DNA of 64,000 bases from Robiginitalea myxolifaciens (GCF_900115205.1 NZ_FOYQ01000002.1:310001-374000); one strand, 5' to 3'; counted from the stretch's first letter, positions 24,313-33,206 are shown. Translations and numbers: made by a program. Notes: a model not told the origin generated them from the letters alone.

Positions 24313-26724
24313 ATGAAGGTGGAACTAGATCCGGAAAAAGACATTTCATTTAACGACTTCAAAGAGCAAATCCTGCGGGATTACCGCATTGCTGTACTGA
24401 GTCGGGAATGTAGTCTTTTAGGTCGGCGTGAAGTGCTCACCGGAAAGGCAAAATTCGGAATCTTTGGGGATGGCAAAGAATTGCCACAGCTCGCAATGGC
24501 CCGATCCTTCCGGGATGGGGATTTCAGAAGTGGTTACTACCGCGACCAGACTTTTATGATGGCGCTCGACCTCTTAGGTCCCAAAGACTTCTTTCACGGG
24601 CTCTATGCTACAACCGACATTAGTCTGGAACCCATGAGCGCCGGAAGGCAAATGGGAGGTCACTTTGTTACCTATAGCCTGAATGAAGATGGCAGTTGGA
24701 AGGATCTTACCAAACAACCGAACAGCAGCGCTGATATTTCGCCTACGGCGGCTCAGATGCCACGACTGTTAGGACTGGCCCAGGCTTCAAAATTATACCG
24801 TCACCTTAACGAGCTGCCTTCTGAGGGATTCTCAAATGGAGGTAACGAAATTGCATGGGGCACCATTGGGAATGCCTCGACAAGCGAAGGTCATTTCTTC
24901 GAAACGGTCAACGCGGCTGGCGTCCTTCAGGTTCCCATGGTAATCAGCGTCTGGGACGATGCTTATGGAATCTCGGTTCCGGCAGAATATCAGACAACCA
25001 AAGAGAATATCTCCGAAATACTGAAGGGTTTCCAACGAACCGAAAAGGAAGCTGGCTTCGAAATAATGCGGGTTAAGGGATGGGACTATACGGCCCTGAT
25101 CCATGCCTATGAAAATGCCGCCGATATTGCCCGCGAGTCCCACACCCCTGTTCTGATTCATGTGCAGGAACTCACCCAGCCCCAGGGGCATTCCACCTCG
25201 GGATCTCACGAGCGCTACAAGACGGAAGAACGACTGAATTGGGAACGCGAATACGATTGTAATTTAAAGTTCAGGGAATGGATCCTGGCCAATGAAATTG
25301 TCTCCGAGGAGGAGTTGGCGCAATTGGAAAAGTCCATTAAGAAGGAAGTTCGTCTGGCTAAGAAGGAGGCCTGGTCCGAATTTTTGGCTCCGCATCGCGC
25401 CCAGCAAAAAGAATTGGTGGAACTGCTCGATGCTGCTGCAAATGCGAGCCCTAACAGGAACTTCATCCGGAAACTCAAGAACGACCTGATCGCTATTGAG
25501 GAACCCCTCAAGAAGGACCTGATGGTGGCATCCCGTAAAGCAGTGCGCTTTTTAGTTGGCGAATCCCATCCGCAGCGCGAGCAGTTAATCGCATGGATCG
25601 AAGCCTTCCGCAATTCCACCCAACCCCTGTATAGTTCACACTTGTATTCTGAACTGGACAATAAGGCCACGGCTATTCCGGAAATTTCTCCGGCGTATAC
25701 CGACGATGCTGAAATGGTAGACGGCCGGATAATTCTGCGGGATAATTTCGAGAAACTGTTTACCCAATATCCTCAGGCTGTCATCTTTGGAGAAGACAGT
25801 GGGAATATTGGAGATGTTAATCAGGGACTGGAAGGCTTACAGAAAAAATTCGGGCCCTTGCGAATCGCCGATACAGGAATTCGGGAAGCAACGATTATCG
25901 GGCAGGGCATCGGATTAGCTTTACGCGGTTTGCGACCGATTGCCGAAATCCAGTATCTGGATTACATGCTATATGCTTTGCAAACCTTAAGTGATGATTT
26001 AGCTACGCTTTTATATCGCACTGTCGGAAAACAAAAGGCACCGCTTATCGTACGGACCCGGGGGCATCGACTCGAAGGAATCTGGCATTCGGGATCACAG
26101 ATGGGAGGCCTGATCCATTTGTTGCGTGGCATGTACTTCCTGGTACCGCGTAATATGACGAAAGCAGCAGGTTTCTATAACACCCTGATGAAATCAGACG
26201 AACCCGCCCTGATCGTTGAAAGCCTTAATGGGTATCGCCTGAAAGAGAAAATGCCGAATAACCTGGGAGAACTCTGCACCCCTATTGGTCAGGTGGAAGT
26301 AATCCGTGAAGGATCGGATATCACCATCCTTTCCTACGGTTCCACCTTGCGCATCGTGAACCAGGTAGCCGCCGAATTAGAGGAGGTAGGGATTTCGGCA
26401 GAAGTCATTGATGCACAAAGCCTGCTGCCATTTGATTTGGGGCATCAGGTAAAAGAGAGTATTCGCAAAACCAATCGATTCCTCGTGGTCGATGAAGATG
26501 TTCCGGGAGGTTGCGCAGCCTATTTGTTGCAGAAAGTGATTGAAGAACAGGGAGCTTATCGCTATCTCGATTCTCCCCCGCATACCTTAACTGCAAAAGC
26601 ACACCGTCCGGCCTATGCCAGTGATGGAGACTATTTTTCCAAACCCAGTGCGGAGGATATCTTCGAAAAGGTCTACAGCATACTCCACGAGGCCAAGCCT
26701 GAAGCGTACCCAAAGCTGTTTTAA
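24313..26724 (+). CDS. 2-oxoacid dehydrogenase E1, fused alpha and beta subunits
   Basis: 803 residues. The N-terminal half is an E1-alpha with the thiamine-diphosphate binding region (MGGHFVTYS, GTIGNASTSEGHFFETVNAAG, VISVWDDAYGISVP). The C-terminal half (from about 470) is an E1-beta (VIFGEDSGNIGDVNQGLEGLQ, RIADTGIREATIIGQGIG, GHRLEGIWHSGSQMGGL). It decarboxylates a 2-oxoacid and transfers the acyl group to lipoyl-E2. Fused E1 proteins of this type in Flavobacteriia are usually annotated as branched-chain 2-oxoisovalerate dehydrogenase, which would supply iso-branched fatty-acid starters; a pyruvate or 2-oxoglutarate role cannot be excluded. E2 and E3 genes are not in the window. It has its own promoter. 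Confidence 0.9.
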   Translation: MKVELDPEKDISFNDFKEQILRDYRIAVLSRECSLLGRREVLTGKAKFGIFGDGKELPQLAMARSFRDGDFRSGYYRDQTFMMALDLLGPKDFFHGLYATTDISLEPMSAGRQMGGHFVTYSLNEDGSWKDLTKQPNSSADISPTAAQMPRLLGLAQASKLYRHLNELPSEGFSNGGNEIAWGTIGNASTSEGHFFETVNAAGVLQVPMVISVWDDAYGISVPAEYQTTKENISEILKGFQRTEKEAGFEIMRVKGWDYTALIHAYENAADIARESHTPVLIHVQELTQPQGHSTSGSHERYKTEERLNWEREYDCNLKFREWILANEIVSEEELAQLEKSIKKEVRLAKKEAWSEFLAPHRAQQKELVELLDAAANASPNRNFIRKLKNDLIAIEEPLKKDLMVASRKAVRFLVGESHPQREQLIAWIEAFRNSTQPLYSSHLYSELDNKATAIPEISPAYTDDAEMVDGRIILRDNFEKLFTQYPQAVIFGEDSGNIGDVNQGLEGLQKKFGPLRIADTGIREATIIGQGIGLALRGLRPIAEIQYLDYMLYALQTLSDDLATLLYRTVGKQKAPLIVRTRGHRLEGIWHSGSQMGGLIHLLRGMYFLVPRNMTKAAGFYNTLMKSDEPALIVESLNGYRLKEKMPNNLGELCTPIGQVEVIREGSDITILSYGSTLRIVNQVAAELEEVGISAEVIDAQSLLPFDLGHQVKESIRKTNRFLVVDEDVPGGCAAYLLQKVIEEQGAYRYLDSPPHTLTAKAHRPAYASDGDYFSKPSAEDIFEKVYSILHEAKPEAYPKLF

Positions 26725-26756
26725 AAGTATTCTTTTTACTACCTTGATTTGCGATT

Positions 26757-27926
26757 ATGGGATCTTACCTGCTCGCATTTCCTGAGTTCAATATATACAG
26801 TACCGCGCTCCTGATTCTGGTAACTCAGGGGATACTTCTGGCGGTATTATTGTATTATCGGGCCTATAACAAGCAGTTATTATCCGATTTCCTGTTGGGC
26901 ACCCTGCTGTTGATTACCTGCTACCATCGCACCACCTACACCATTGGATTCATGGGATGGTACGACACATTCAGAAATACCAAGATCAACTATTACCTGA
27001 TTCCGCTGACTTTTGCCGTAGGACCGCTTATTTATCTTTACCTGAAAGCAGTGACAACTTCGGCATTCCGATTCCGGAAAACAGACTGGTTGCACTTTAT
27101 TCCGCTAATTGTTTTCATAGGCTACCGCATATTTATTCTGGTTTATGACAGCGGTCAACCCGGATTTGATACGCAACAGAATGGCGTGTTGATGCAAAAC
27201 TGGAATATGGGAGCGGTGGGCAACTTTTTCTCAATCATTGAAACGCTTCAGCAGGCCATTTACCTCGCCTTCTCCCTTCAATTATACTATGCCTATCGCA
27301 AGAAGCTCAGACACTATTTCTCGAATACCTACTCCCTGGAATTGCGTTGGATGCGGAACTTTCTATTCATCTATATCCTGCTTTTTCTTTACGGAAATAT
27401 CCAGCAATTTCTGGACTTACAAATACAATCCTTAACCTGGATTCAGAAATGGTGGAAGGACTTCTTTGCAGCCGTCGCAATACTCTATATGGGTATCCGG
27501 GGCTACTTTACTCCCCCGCATCGCCTCTTGGGTCTGGATTTTAACCTTTCCGACCTCAAGACGTATCCCAGGGAGGAAATCATAGCTACCGACAAGCAAG
27601 AATTAACCCAGTTCATGGAATCCCGGGAAGCCTTCCTCCGGCCGGATCTCAACCTGGAGGAATTGGCATCGGAACTCGGGATCTCACGGGTCCAACTTTC
27701 CCGAACCATAAATGCGGGGTTTGGTATGAACTTCAACGATTTTGTAAACAGCTACCGAATTGCCCGTTTCAAGGAACACCTCAAACAAGGAGATCACCGC
27801 AACCACTCCCTTTTGGGATTGGCCTTTGAGTCCGGTTTCAATAGCAAAGCCACTTTCAATCGGGTTTTTCAAAAACTCGAGGGGAATTCTCCTTCGTCTT
27901 ATTTGAACTCCCTGAAATCCTCTTAA
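26757..27926 (+). CDS. AraC-type regulator with N-terminal multi-pass membrane domain
   Basis: 389 residues. About seven hydrophobic helices occupy residues 10-255 (for example ALLILVTQGILLAVLLYY, YLIPLTFAVGPLIYLYL, NFLFIYILLFLYGNI). A cytosolic C-terminus follows with an AraC/XylS double helix-turn-helix (about 290-385: LNLEELASELGISRVQLSRTI and SLLGLAFESGFNSKATFNRVFQKLEG). Such membrane-bound regulators are common in Flavobacteriia and probably sense a ligand or membrane state directly. The next genes (DoxX, lipoprotein, kinase-lyase) are plausible targets by position. The stop codon lies inside an 11-base tandem repeat, and a hairpin terminator follows. Confidence 0.88.
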   Translation: MGSYLLAFPEFNIYSTALLILVTQGILLAVLLYYRAYNKQLLSDFLLGTLLLITCYHRTTYTIGFMGWYDTFRNTKINYYLIPLTFAVGPLIYLYLKAVTTSAFRFRKTDWLHFIPLIVFIGYRIFILVYDSGQPGFDTQQNGVLMQNWNMGAVGNFFSIIETLQQAIYLAFSLQLYYAYRKKLRHYFSNTYSLELRWMRNFLFIYILLFLYGNIQQFLDLQIQSLTWIQKWWKDFFAAVAILYMGIRGYFTPPHRLLGLDFNLSDLKTYPREEIIATDKQELTQFMESREAFLRPDLNLEELASELGISRVQLSRTINAGFGMNFNDFVNSYRIARFKEHLKQGDHRNHSLLGLAFESGFNSKATFNRVFQKLEGNSPSSYLNSLKSS

Positions 27927-27951
27927 AATCCTCCTGAAATCCTCCTGAAAT
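27912..27951. repeat. Tandem 11-base repeat across a stop codon
   Basis: CTGAAATCCTC is repeated about 3.6 times (27912-27951), the second copy reading TTAAAATCCTC. The TAA stop of the AraC-type gene (27924-27926) is in this altered copy. Because 11 is not a multiple of three, expansion or contraction would change the protein's C-terminus. Confidence 0.75.
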
Positions 27952-27953
27952 AC

Positions 27954-27982
27954 GTCTCAAATCGTATTTGAGACCCTTTTCT
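27954..27982 (+). terminator. Intrinsic terminator after the AraC-type gene
   Basis: Stem GTCTCAAAT / ATTTGAGAC (27954-27962 with 27966-27974), three-base loop, then CCCTTTTCTT. It separates the regulator from the downstream DoxX gene, which then needs its own promoter. Confidence 0.65.
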
Positions 27983-28046
27983 TATGATCTGAGCCGGCTT
28001 GGTGCGGGCAATGCCGCAGTTTTGTTTCGAAAGAAATCCTTTAGAT

Positions 28047-28544
28047 ATGAAACTATTATTGAAATCCCTCATTACTCCAATCTGTCAACCCCATTGGCTT
28101 GCTGACCTGATTTTTGCCGCAATCCGATTTATCTGTGGCATGTTACTGGCCTTAGATTTTGGTGCCAGTAAATTCGGAATGCCCTGGACCCCGGAGGGCC
28201 AAAACCTCGACCTATTCGAAGTCGCCGCCTGGTTTCCCCAGGATGTGGCAACCTACGGAGGTATTTATGCCGCTATGCCTGTATTCTTCGCCTGGATGGG
28301 CGCTTTCAGTGAGGCGGTTGGGGGCTTATTCCTTGCCTTTGGCTTAAAGACCCGCGTCGCAGCCTTCCTAATTACCTGTACCATGCTTACGGCGATTTTC
28401 ATGCAGAAATGGGGTATGGGCACCTGGGGAATGCTTCCGGCAATGGGCTTTCTATGGGTTGCCCTATACAACCTTTACCTCGGTAGCGGTCGCTTTGGCC
28501 TTGATTATCTCCTGGCTAAGAAACTATCCCCTGCCAAATCCTAA
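28047..28544 (+). CDS. DoxX family membrane protein
   Basis: 165 residues from ATG 28047 (MKLLLKSLITPIC); the in-frame GTG at 27999 adds residues without family similarity. Four hydrophobic helices (ADLIFAAIRFICGMLLALDFG, TYGGIYAAMPVFFAWMGAF, AVGGLFLAFGLKTRVAAFLI, GMLPAMGFLWVALYNLYLG) and the KTRVAA turn are typical of the DoxX/DoxD-like family. Members have been linked to quinone-coupled thiosulfate oxidation and oxidative stress complexes, but most have no proven role. It leads a short same-strand cluster with a lipoprotein gene 24 bases downstream. A second DoxX protein closes the cluster at 31.3 kb. Confidence 0.8.
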   Translation: MKLLLKSLITPICQPHWLADLIFAAIRFICGMLLALDFGASKFGMPWTPEGQNLDLFEVAAWFPQDVATYGGIYAAMPVFFAWMGAFSEAVGGLFLAFGLKTRVAAFLITCTMLTAIFMQKWGMGTWGMLPAMGFLWVALYNLYLGSGRFGLDYLLAKKLSPAKS

Positions 28545-28568
28545 TTGTAAATACTAAATCAAAATATC

Positions 28569-28958
28569 ATGCAATCAAAAATTATATCCTTTACCGTCTT
28601 GTTGGCCTTAGTACTTACCACTTCGTGCGTGCAGGAAACCCATGTCAAGGAAATCCATTTCCAGGTCGATACTGGATCGGATGAAAGTATTGGTGCGGTG
28701 GGCATTCGCGGGTCCCTTCCTCCCCTATCCTGGAATGAAACTATTGAATTGTCTGATCCCGACGGAGATGGCATCTTCACCGGCAAAGTCCTGGTCGACA
28801 CCGGACACAGCAGTATGTCTTTTAAATTCGTTGCCGAAGATGGCAGTTATGAACTGGCGAATCAAAATAATCGGAATCTCGAATTCGAGTATCAACCGCA
28901 AGTAATTAGGTATTCCACCATTTGGAATAATCCAGAAGCTACTGTTGTTGTGGAATAG
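28569..28958 (+). CDS. Small lipoprotein with starch-binding-like (CBM20/CBM48) domain
   Basis: 129 residues. Lipoprotein signal with lipobox LTTSC (Cys 20). The mature part (about 28-125) resembles the carbohydrate-binding beta-sandwich of CBM20/AMPK-glycogen type: HFQVDTGSDESIGAVGIRGS, then LPPLSWNETIELSDPDGDG, FTGKVLVDTG and FKFVAEDG. These domains bind glucans, but binding residues are not certain here. The DPDGDG segment could also bind calcium. It lies between the DoxX gene and the kinase/phospho-lyase fusion on the same strand. No other starch-use genes are near, so the ligand may be something else. Confidence 0.65.
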   Translation: MQSKIISFTVLLALVLTTSCVQETHVKEIHFQVDTGSDESIGAVGIRGSLPPLSWNETIELSDPDGDGIFTGKVLVDTGHSSMSFKFVAEDGSYELANQNNRNLEFEYQPQVIRYSTIWNNPEATVVVE

Positions 28959-29024
28959 TAATCCGGTACCTGGAATTGGTAATTATCGTAAGTTTATCCC
29001 AGTGCCATTATCGGGATTGACACA

Positions 29025-31268
29025 ATGATTATTGAACAACTCCTCCGGGAAAAATACGGAATCCACCCCCTTGAGATCAAACGCCAGGCGGGATATCAAA
29101 ACGGGACCTTCAAGGTTCGACTTAAGGATGGGTTGCGAATTGCCAAAACCTACCGCAAAGCACCATGGGTTAAGGATTTACTGGAGGTCGAAAGCCAAAT
29201 GCTTAGGCGGCTATCGCAGACTTTGCCCACGCGGTTCCCGGTAATTATCCCGGACCTTCAGGAAAATACCTTGCTCGACCTGGGCGAACAGTATTTTCGA
29301 TTACTGAGCTTTGTTCCCGGGACTTTCCTCGCGGAGACCGACCATAGCCCCGAACTACAAGCTAGCTTTGGAGCCTTTCTCGGGGAACTTACTGCGCAAC
29401 TCGCAGACCTTCCCCCTGGAAATATTGGTGCGCTGGAGCGCTCCTGGGACCTGCAACACCTGGAGAAAGTTCAGGCGCTTGTGCCAGCTGTAGCAGCTCC
29501 GGAAGATCGTAGGGTTATTTCCTATTTCTTGCATCAGTTTCAGCAGGAAGTCCTCCCCCGCCGATATGCCTTGCGCAAATCTGTGATCCACAACGATTCC
29601 AATGACTGGAATGTCCTTTGTAATGGGCATGAGGTAAGCGGCCTTATAGACTTCGGAGATTTGTGCTACTCATGGACTATCAATGAGGTTGCGGTTGGGC
29701 TCACTTACCTGCTGATGGACAAGGAAAATCCCCTTGAAGTTGCCGCTAACGCACTAAAGGCATTCCACCAACAGTTTCCACTCCTCGGCCAGGAAATGGA
29801 TTTGTTGTACTATTTAATAGCCGGACGCTTATGCATGAGTTTATGCCACTCTGCAAGTAAAGCAGACAGTAGTGAAGACCCCGAATATATTCGAATTAGC
29901 GAAGCAGGGGCCCGGAAATTATTACACCGGTGGATCAGCATCACCCCGGAACGGGCTGCCGATGTCTTTCGGGAAGCCATAGGATTGCATGCTCAAAAGG
30001 TTATTTCCGCTGGCGAATACCAGGAACGCAGGTCAAGGGTTTTGGGTAAGAGTCTTTCTCTTAGTTATCAGCAACCTATCGGCATGCGACGGGCTGCGAT
30101 GCAGTATATGTTTGACGCTGCAGGAAATACTTTTCTGGATGCCTATAACAACATCATGCTGGTGGGGCATTGCCATCCCCACGTAACCGAAGCTGCAGCC
30201 CGTACTTCAAGACGCCTCAATACCAACACACGTTATTATTACGATGAAATCCTCGATTATGCGGAACACCTGTTATCCTGGTTTCCGGATCACCTGAGCC
30301 AGGTATACTTCGTCAATTCCGGGAGTGCGGCCACCGACCTGGCGATACGCATGTCCCGGGCGCACACCGGTAAAAATAAGATGCTTTGTCTGGATCGTGG
30401 CTATCATGGAAATACACAATCCGGCATTGAAATTAGTCCCTACAAGCACCATAAGGATCAGGAGTACCCCAATGCTGTAGTCGGTCCTTTTCCGAAGAAA
30501 CCCGCCAATAGGGATTGGGATTCCTGGTACGGGGATTTACTGGAGAACTACCGTAACTTAATCCAAAGGAACCAAAACGACTTGTCGGGTTTGATCGCCG
30601 AACCCATCATGGGATGTGGCGGCCAACTGCCCTTGCCAGAGGGATTGCTGAAAGCGTTATATACAGAAATACGCAACTTTGGCGGGGTTTGTATCAGTGA
30701 TGAAGTCCAGGTAGGATTCGGGAGGTTGGGCCAATGGAAGTGGGGCTTCGAAATGCATCAGGTCCTTCCGGACATGGTGGTGCTGGGTAAGCCAATGGGC
30801 AATGGCCACCCCATAGGTGCCGTAGTTACAACCCGGGAAATTTCCGAGTCTTTTGCTCAGGGGCCCGAATTTTTCAGCTCATTTGGCGGTAATCCCGTTT
30901 CCTGTGCTATCGGTAAAGCGGTTTTAGAAGTTGTGGAAGCGGAAGGATTACAGCAACAGGCAGCAAACGTCGGTGCGTACTTAATCCATGAATTTGAAGG
31001 CCTGGCCGCAAATTACTCTTGGATTAAAGAAGTCCGGGGGAGCGGACTATTTCTCGGCATTGAATGCTTAGCTGGTCCAAAGCAAAATGCCACAGAATTA
31101 GCTGCCTATCTGTGTAATGAATTGCGAAACGCGCATATCCTTACCGGCCTGGACGGACCTGGAAACACAGTACTGAAAATAAAACCCCCCTTGGTTTTTA
31201 ACCGTGCAAATGCTGATCAACTTGTCGAGGAAACCAACAATGTTATGAGAAAAATTAATCAGTTTTAA
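29025..31268 (+). CDS. Fused APH-type kinase and class III aminotransferase-fold phospho-lyase
   Basis: 747 residues in two parts. Residues 1 to about 320 are an aminoglycoside-phosphotransferase-like kinase with catalytic loop HNDSNDWN (189-196) and metal-binding IDFGD (208-212). Residues about 340-747 are a fold-type I PLP enzyme of the AGXT2-like family: NSGSAATDLAIRM, GYHGNTQ, DEVQVGFGR (559-567) and the PLP lysine in LGKPMGNGHP (Lys589). In animals separate hydroxylysine kinase and 5-phosphohydroxylysine phospho-lyase, or an ethanolamine-phosphate phospho-lyase, do these steps; the fusion suggests that one protein phosphorylates an amino alcohol and then eliminates phosphate and ammonia. 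Longer relatives carry an M23 domain in the middle; it is absent here. Confidence 0.85.
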   Translation: MIIEQLLREKYGIHPLEIKRQAGYQNGTFKVRLKDGLRIAKTYRKAPWVKDLLEVESQMLRRLSQTLPTRFPVIIPDLQENTLLDLGEQYFRLLSFVPGTFLAETDHSPELQASFGAFLGELTAQLADLPPGNIGALERSWDLQHLEKVQALVPAVAAPEDRRVISYFLHQFQQEVLPRRYALRKSVIHNDSNDWNVLCNGHEVSGLIDFGDLCYSWTINEVAVGLTYLLMDKENPLEVAANALKAFHQQFPLLGQEMDLLYYLIAGRLCMSLCHSASKADSSEDPEYIRISEAGARKLLHRWISITPERAADVFREAIGLHAQKVISAGEYQERRSRVLGKSLSLSYQQPIGMRRAAMQYMFDAAGNTFLDAYNNIMLVGHCHPHVTEAAARTSRRLNTNTRYYYDEILDYAEHLLSWFPDHLSQVYFVNSGSAATDLAIRMSRAHTGKNKMLCLDRGYHGNTQSGIEISPYKHHKDQEYPNAVVGPFPKKPANRDWDSWYGDLLENYRNLIQRNQNDLSGLIAEPIMGCGGQLPLPEGLLKALYTEIRNFGGVCISDEVQVGFGRLGQWKWGFEMHQVLPDMVVLGKPMGNGHPIGAVVTTREISESFAQGPEFFSSFGGNPVSCAIGKAVLEVVEAEGLQQQAANVGAYLIHEFEGLAANYSWIKEVRGSGLFLGIECLAGPKQNATELAAYLCNELRNAHILTGLDGPGNTVLKIKPPLVFNRANADQLVEETNNVMRKINQF

Positions 31269-31313
31269 CATATTATTGATAATTTAGCAATAACTAAACC
31301 ACGTTATGCTTTT

Positions 31314-31694
31314 ATGAAAAGTTCCCTACAAACTGACATTGGACTCCTGTTACTCAGAGTAACGGGTGCCGGTTTAATGCTAACTCATGGTATTCCAAAA
31401 CTTAGCATGCTCTTTGCAGAAGGCCCCGTCCAATTCGGGGATCCTATTGGTATTGGCGCTGGTCCTTCTCTTTTCCTGGCGGTGTTCGCAGAATTCCTCT
31501 GTGCCGTTTTAGTACTTATTGGTCTGAAAACACGCTGGGCCGCTATTCCGGTGATCATTACTATGGCCGTGGCTGCCTTGATTGTCCACGCTGCAGATCC
31601 ATTTGGGGTCAAAGAAAAAGCACTACTCTTCCTGGGGATCTTTATTTGTATTTTCCTGCTAGGTCCGGGCAAGTTCAGTGTAGACCGGAAATAA
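31314..31694 (+). CDS. DoxX family membrane protein, short form
   Basis: 126 residues with four predicted helices. The N-terminal LLLLRVTGAGLMLTHGIPKL and the later VFAEFLCAVLVLIGLKTRWAA with FLLGPGKFSVDRK are DoxX-family marks, the last being the usual C-terminus. It lies 45 bases after the kinase/phospho-lyase gene on the same strand and probably shares its transcript. It differs clearly from the DoxX protein at 28.0 kb, so it is not a fresh duplicate. The specific role is unknown. It converges with holA, leaving six bases between the stops. Confidence 0.85.
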   Translation: MKSSLQTDIGLLLLRVTGAGLMLTHGIPKLSMLFAEGPVQFGDPIGIGAGPSLFLAVFAEFLCAVLVLIGLKTRWAAIPVIITMAVAALIVHAADPFGVKEKALLFLGIFICIFLLGPGKFSVDRK

Positions 31695-31700
31695 AGACAT

Positions 31701-32705
31701 TCACACGATCTTGAAAAGCAACTCCCGCAACAAGTCTTGCGGGTTCAATGCCGTTGCCCCTACTCCTTTACTCTTAAGGTCCATTTCACGAAGTGTAGAT
31801 ACGATACGGCTTACCCTTTTCATAGGATAGTTCCTTGCCGCATCCTGGTATTCGCCCACGAAATACGGATTTATCCGCAAGGCATTGGCCACGTTCTTTG
31901 GGCTGTGATCGCTGAGGCCGTGATACTGCAGCACCTGTGTGAAGAAATTGTGTAACAAGGCCACGGTTACCACAAAGGGGTTTTCCCGGGGATTTTCTGA
32001 AAAATACTTAATGATCCGTGTTGCCTTAGGGATATCCCGGGTAGCTATCGCCTTCTTCAATTCAAAGTTGTTGTAGTCCTTACTGATTCCGATATGCTGT
32101 TCAATATGCCCCGGGTCTATCTCCGACCCTTTTGGAAGAATAATCTTCAGTTTTTCAAGCTCATTAGAAATACGGCTCAAATCCGTTCCCAGATATTCTA
32201 CCAACAGGGCAGCTGCCTTATGAGAAATTTTATATCCGCTTCCCAACAGGACCTTCCGAATCCAATCGGCTACCTGATTCTCGTAAAGCTTCTTACTTTC
32301 AAAAACCACCCCGCCGTGCTCCGTAATTTTCTTGGCTAATTTTTTGCGCCGATCGATCGACTTGTATTTGTAACACAAGACCAGGATCGTACTCGGTTGC
32401 ATGTTTTCCACATAAGGAAGGAATTTCTCCATATTACGGGACAAATGCTGTGCTTCGCGGACAATGACTACCTGATGCTCCGCCATCATGGGAAAACGCT
32501 TGGCCTGGCTGATGATATCCGCAACCCCGACATCCTTGCCATAAAGGACTACCTGGTTAAAGCCACGCTCTTCCTCACTGAGGACATTCTCAGCGATGTA
32601 CTCCGAGATCTTATCGATATAATAGGTCTCCTCTCCCATCAACAGATAAAAGGGCGCAAGTCGTCCTTCCCGTATATTGGCGATCAGCTGTTTTACCTCG
32701 TTCAT
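31701..32705 (-). CDS. holA: DNA polymerase III subunit delta
   Basis: 334 residues. The N-terminal YLLMGEETYYIDKISEYI, the RRFPMMAEHQVVIVREAQ-like segment (KRFPMMAEHQVVIVREAQ), LVLCYKYKSIDRRKKLAK and the central YLGTDLSRISNELEKL are diagnostic of HolA. It is the wrench subunit of the AAA+ clamp loader that opens the beta clamp in DNA replication. Length is normal. It is divergent from the HsdR-N-like gene with 27 bases between start codons, a pairing often seen in Bacteroidota. Confidence 0.95.
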   Translation of the reverse strand: MNEVKQLIANIREGRLAPFYLLMGEETYYIDKISEYIAENVLSEEERGFNQVVLYGKDVGVADIISQAKRFPMMAEHQVVIVREAQHLSRNMEKFLPYVENMQPSTILVLCYKYKSIDRRKKLAKKITEHGGVVFESKKLYENQVADWIRKVLLGSGYKISHKAAALLVEYLGTDLSRISNELEKLKIILPKGSEIDPGHIEQHIGISKDYNNFELKKAIATRDIPKATRIIKYFSENPRENPFVVTVALLHNFFTQVLQYHGLSDHSPKNVANALRINPYFVGEYQDAARNYPMKRVSRIVSTLREMDLKSKGVGATALNPQDLLRELLFKIV

Positions 32706-32732
32706 TTGGAAAAAAAGTGGCTAATTTGCGGC

Positions 32733-33206
32733 ATGGAAGCATTGAATTTTCCGTCCTATCCGCTACGCATCAAAAATAGGGAAAATAAGCTGCTGGTTTT
32801 TGATGTAATCCGTAAAAAGTATGTGCACTTATTACCCGAGGAATGGGTGCGACAGCATTGCATTCATTTCCTGCTTTCCGATCTTGGATATCCCGGAGGC
32901 AGGATGCTGGTAGAACGCGAAATAACCGTTGCAGGCCTACACAAAAGGGTAGATTTGGCAGTATGCGATGCTGAGGGCCAGGTTCGGGTTCTCGTGGAGT
33001 GCAAGGCGCCCGGAGTTACAATAACCCAGGCGACCTTCGATCAGATTGCCCGATATAACATACAGACGAATGCTGATTATCTGATGGTTACCAACGGGCT
33101 AACTCATTTTTACTGCCAGATGGATCACGAGGCCGGCGCCTATCATTTTTTGAAAAAGTTGCCCGACGCAGCAGAACTCTTCCAGGGGAATCCAAGAAAG
33201 TCCTGA
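32733..33206 (+). CDS. Stand-alone HsdR N-terminal-type (PD-(D/E)XK) protein
   Basis: 157 residues from ATG 32733. The open frame extends far upstream into holA on the other strand, but the family begins MEALNFPSYPLRIK. It matches only the N-terminal nuclease domain of type I restriction R subunits: Glu/arg region GGRMLVEREI, then KRVDLAV (Asp74), VLVECKAP (Glu89, Lys91) and the QxxxY element QIARYN (Gln104). These are the PD-(D/E)XK catalytic residues, all kept. No helicase domain, HsdM or HsdS is nearby, so this is not a restriction system. It probably cuts or binds DNA in a housekeeping role, as suggested by its place next to holA. Its exact function is unknown. Confidence 0.85.
   Translation: MEALNFPSYPLRIKNRENKLLVFDVIRKKYVHLLPEEWVRQHCIHFLLSDLGYPGGRMLVEREITVAGLHKRVDLAVCDAEGQVRVLVECKAPGVTITQATFDQIARYNIQTNADYLMVTNGLTHFYCQMDHEAGAYHFLKKLPDAAELFQGNPRKS

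Noticed and set aside
32397-32732. N-terminal extension of the HsdR-N-type gene into holA
   Set aside because: The extra 112 codons lie antisense to holA and have no similarity to the family; ATG 32733 gives the expected N-terminus.
32733-33206. Possible type I restriction-modification system
   Set aside because: Only the HsdR N-terminal domain is present; no helicase, methylase or specificity subunit is next to it.
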